A stretch of 64,000 nucleotides of DNA from CAYWVO01 sp964461835. Its GTDB lineage: Bacteria > Zixibacteria > MSB-5A5 > WJJR01 > JAJRUJ01. Positions 61,999 to 64,000 of this stretch are shown here, in pieces. Each line of letters opens with the position of its first letter. Position 1 is the first letter of the stretch. The DNA lies in contig CAYWVO010000014.1 of NCBI GenBank assembly GCA_964461835.1, positions 1 to 64,000 on the forward strand, given 5' to 3'. The notes under the pieces are model-generated. The model made no database searches, had not been told where the DNA came from, and saw only the letters and a list, made by a program, of their open reading frames with translations. Both the position numbers and the translations under genes were made by a program.

Positions 61999-62852
61999 AT
62001 ATGCGAACGGCTACGATATTTTTGGCGATAGCTTTACTATTCACATCGATTACCTTTGCACAGGATCCATCCCCCACCTGGCAACGAAGCAGGACGCCGG
62101 TCCAGCCGGAGATTCGCGTTCTTCATTCGCGCTGCGCGATCAATTTGCCGACCACCGAAACACTCGATCAGGGCTTATTCCATTTCGAGGTCGGTCATCG
62201 ATTCTTTCCGACAATTGAGAACGGCGAAGACCACCTTTTTGGATTGGATGGTCCGGCGAATATCCGTCTGGGCTTTGGCTATGCCCCTACCGATCGCCTG
62301 CTCATTATACTCGGCCGCTCCAACGAACGCGATAATCTGGATCTTCAGGGCAAATATAAACTTTATACTGATAAGGTCAGAAATTGCCCTTGGTCGGTAG
62401 CGGTCCAGGCCGGCGCGGCCTGGAATACCGCACATCGGCTGGACCGTTCAGTAGATGCAAACCAGAATTTTCAATACTATGCTCAGGCTGTCGGGAATAT
62501 ACTATTCGAGGATCTGGTTGGCGTCGGTGTGGTGCCCTCGTTTCTCTACAACAGCAATATCGATCTAGCGGATCGGGAGGAGCTGTTCGCTGCCGGCCTT
62601 TATCTTCAGGTGTATGTCACGAAGACTGCGAGCATCATTGGTGAGTGGACACCTGATATTAGTGGGACCGCTCTCTCAAAAGACCCCATCGCCTTCGGAG
62701 TCGAACTCGAAACCGGGGGACATTTTTTCAAAGTCTTTGCGACTAATTCACTGAGTATCAACCCCTCGCTCTATCTGGCAGGAACCCATTTTGAAACGAA
62801 ACCGGACGAATGGCGTCTCGGCTTCTTAATCACTAGAATTCTGCAATTCTGA
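61995..62852 (+). CDS. DUF5777-family beta-barrel-like envelope protein
   Basis: 285 aa. Signal peptide about 1-22 (ending TFAQDP). The mature chain is rich in beta strands with alternating aromatics: QGLFHFEVGHRFFPTIEN, NIRLGFGYAPTDRLLIILG, LDLQGKYKL. It ends in a hydrophobic strand finishing in FLITRILQF, as outer-membrane barrels do. Matches the DUF5777 pattern by these segments. Function unknown. Coupled to the YceI gene, so both may act on the same lipid-like ligand. Confidence 0.82.
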   Translation: MNMRTATIFLAIALLFTSITFAQDPSPTWQRSRTPVQPEIRVLHSRCAINLPTTETLDQGLFHFEVGHRFFPTIENGEDHLFGLDGPANIRLGFGYAPTDRLLIILGRSNERDNLDLQGKYKLYTDKVRNCPWSVAVQAGAAWNTAHRLDRSVDANQNFQYYAQAVGNILFEDLVGVGVVPSFLYNSNIDLADREELFAAGLYLQVYVTKTASIIGEWTPDISGTALSKDPIAFGVELETGGHFFKVFATNSLSINPSLYLAGTHFETKPDEWRLGFLITRILQF

Positions 62853-63463
62853 TCTCATCCGTCTGTCATGTGCACATCGTAATCGTGGGATTTATGCAAG
62901 CCCTTGCATGCCCGGTGGGAGTATGTACATTTTTTTGCACCAGCGCATGCCTCGGTTGATCGTATTCTGTAACGGGAGATATCCTTCTATCTTGTTTATT
63001 CAAAAGGGCTTAGTCAATAATTAGGTTGCCGGCAGCTTTGCGGGGGCTATTTCGTACAATTGGCATATATAATGCGTCAATTTCCCAACGATGGAAAAAC
63101 CGTGTTCAGAAGTGTCTGTATCATGGAGCAACAAGGACATAATCATTTGACTTTGGGAGATTTTGAGCTAACTTAATGCGCGTAGGAGGCTTGGAGTCAT
63201 AAGGACGACTGTTTCATTATCAATGTCCGGCACTCACCTTATGACCTGTCAATGAAGCCCAACTGTTACTCGTTGAAACCGCATTTCGGTTGAACTAGAA
63301 GGGTGATTTAAAGCCGATCTGAGAACTCTGGCCGCATGTCCTGATGAGCACATTTACCTATCTGATATGAAAAACTACTTTAAGAGAACATGGCAAACTG
63401 ATTGTGAGCGAAGAATTCTTACTTCCTCGCCGCTCCGATTGTGAAACGTATGGAGGTGTAGGT
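62853..63463. other. 611-bp intergenic region with inverted repeats
   Basis: No gene is supported. It is A/T-rich and holds two clear inverted repeats. At 62894-62909 is ATGCAAG/CTTGCAT (7 bp, 2-nt spacer). At 63196-63245 GTCATAAGG and CCTTATGAC (9 bp perfect, 32-nt loop) could form a long hairpin. At 63061-63075 a TGGCAT-N5-ATGC string overlaps a perfect TATAAT; it is a weak sigma-54 or sigma-70 candidate about 390 bp before the next ATG. The region probably controls the secreted protein gene that follows. Confidence 0.4.
63061..63075 (+). promoter_or_regulatory. Weak promoter candidate (sigma-54-like or -10 element)
   Basis: TGGCATATATAATGC has the GG/GC spacing of a -24/-12 element (consensus TGGCACN5TTGCA, with mismatches) and contains TATAAT at 63068-63073. 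No matching -35 was found. The distance to the next start is about 390 nt. Confidence 0.22.
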
Positions 63464-64000
63464 ATGCGCCAAAGACTGTTTGCTTACCTGCTGATTTTAC
63501 CGCTATTAGTATGTGCTACAACAGCCCACGCGGTGTGGGACATCAGTATCGAATCCAAGAGTGTCGATCCGAGCGCTACGGATGTGAATGTGGTGCTCAC
63601 CGCCAGTTGGGACGTGCACTTGGCGGGCCTCACGGTGCCGCTGGTCGCTCGCTCGACGCAGGGCGGCGCGTTCTGGACCGGCGCCCTGCCGTACGACACC
63701 GGTGGTGTCCCTGGATCCCATCCCTACGCAGTCGGCGTCACCTGGGATTGGGTGCAACCCTGGGCGTTCCTTGTCGAAGAATTTCGTTCGGGGGTGCCGA
63801 CGGGTGACTGTCCGACTGACGGGGATACGGGATATGATGGCGTCGCGCCGGATCACTTCGTCATCAACGCCGCCGGGGTTAGTGCTCATCCGGCGGAACC
63901 AACCGGACGGGATTTTCTGACCTTTACCTTTGATGTTGGTGCGGCGGAGGGGACGTTTGAGTTCGATACCGCCTGCTTCACCGACCAACTGCCTACGATT
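63464..64000 (+). CDS. Secreted protein, truncated by the window end
   Basis: At least 179 codons open to the last base, so the 3' end is missing. ATG 63464 has GGAGGTG upstream. A signal peptide (about 1-23: hydrophobic FAYLLILPLLVCATTAHA with an Ala-x-Ala site) is followed by beta-rich sequence with Gly/Asp/Thr-rich loops, for example LTASWDVHLAGLTVPLV and DHFVINAAGVSAHPAEP. It resembles dockerin- or cell-surface-type domains of large exported proteins, but no family was recognised. It is not listed as a frame because the stop lies beyond 64000. Confidence 0.7.
   Translation, partial: MRQRLFAYLLILPLLVCATTAHAVWDISIESKSVDPSATDVNVVLTASWDVHLAGLTVPLVARSTQGGAFWTGALPYDTGGVPGSHPYAVGVTWDWVQPWAFLVEEFRSGVPTGDCPTDGDTGYDGVAPDHFVINAAGVSAHPAEPTGRDFLTFTFDVGAAEGTFEFDTACFTDQLPTI

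Noticed and set aside
63506..63988. 160-codon minus-strand frame at the right end
   Set aside because: The opposite strand has a signal peptide, a ribosome site and a continuous frame to the window end; the minus frame is a shadow.

Overview
The window is 64 kb of a gene-dense bacterial chromosome. No rRNA, tRNA, CRISPR array, transposase or prophage gene was recognised. Several families point to a Gram-negative bacterium of the wider FCB/candidate-phylum group (Zixibacteria-, Eisenbacteria- or KSB1-like): a GWxTD lipoprotein, a PorX-type response regulator with a PglZ domain, a DUF5777 barrel, TrpB2, and a HEAT-repeat lipoprotein. This placement is inferred from gene content; no marker phylogeny was run.

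Layout. (1) 246-5562, minus: an osmoprotection operon with two trehalose routes (OtsA/OtsB and a TreT-like GT4 synthase), a DUF5752 protein and an MscS channel. (2) 6223-10669, minus: LiaF-like protein, GWxTD lipoprotein, ArsM arsenite methyltransferase and two zinc-ribbon proteins. (3) 10920-16128, plus: a DapL-like aminotransferase fold without its PLP lysine, FolB, FolK, a deoxynucleoside-kinase-like protein with a broken P-loop, PanB, a ferritin-like protein, pterin carbinolamine dehydratase and a CBS protein, closed by a bidirectional terminator. (4) 16208-40890, minus: DsbD, a degenerate receiver protein, rhomboid, thioredoxin, FolC, AccD, RimI-TsaB-TsaE (t6A and S18 modification), PorX with its likely kinase, SerS, a FlaA1/CapD-type dehydratase with a doubled membrane module, a PilZ-PilT fusion, an EamA protein, an MBL hydrolase, an adenosine-specific kinase, a HEAT/cyclophilin lipoprotein, Nth and PyrC-PyrB-PyrR. 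(5) 41215-55352, plus: SPFH lipoprotein, FeoA-FeoB, a type IV pilus/type II secretion-like cluster (ATPase, platform, three prepilins, PilM/GspL, PilO/GspM, PilP/GspC, secretin), a HesB-like selenoprotein and an isochorismatase-family hydrolase. (6) 55404-61048, minus: VOC protein, TrpB2 with a serine-kinase-like ParB-fold protein, and a VWA/AAA+ pair. (7) 61351-64000, plus: YceI protein, DUF5777 barrel, then a secreted protein cut by the window end.

Most notable. The HesB/IscA gene at 54415-54741 is read through an in-frame TGA at codon 35. A 6-bp hairpin with a UGUAU loop starts 19 nt after the TGA and has the layout of a bacterial SECIS, so this should be a selenoprotein and not two broken ORFs. 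The SerK/SbnI-like protein sits 31 bp upstream of TrpB2 in one operon. TrpB2 enzymes are reported to use O-phosphoserine, so the pair suggests a serine-phosphorylating branch feeding tryptophan synthesis. Two catalytically degenerate enzyme folds lie in the fol operon region. Both pilus-type ATPases carry likely c-di-GMP-binding modules (MshEN on the GspE/PilB type, PilZ on the PilT type).
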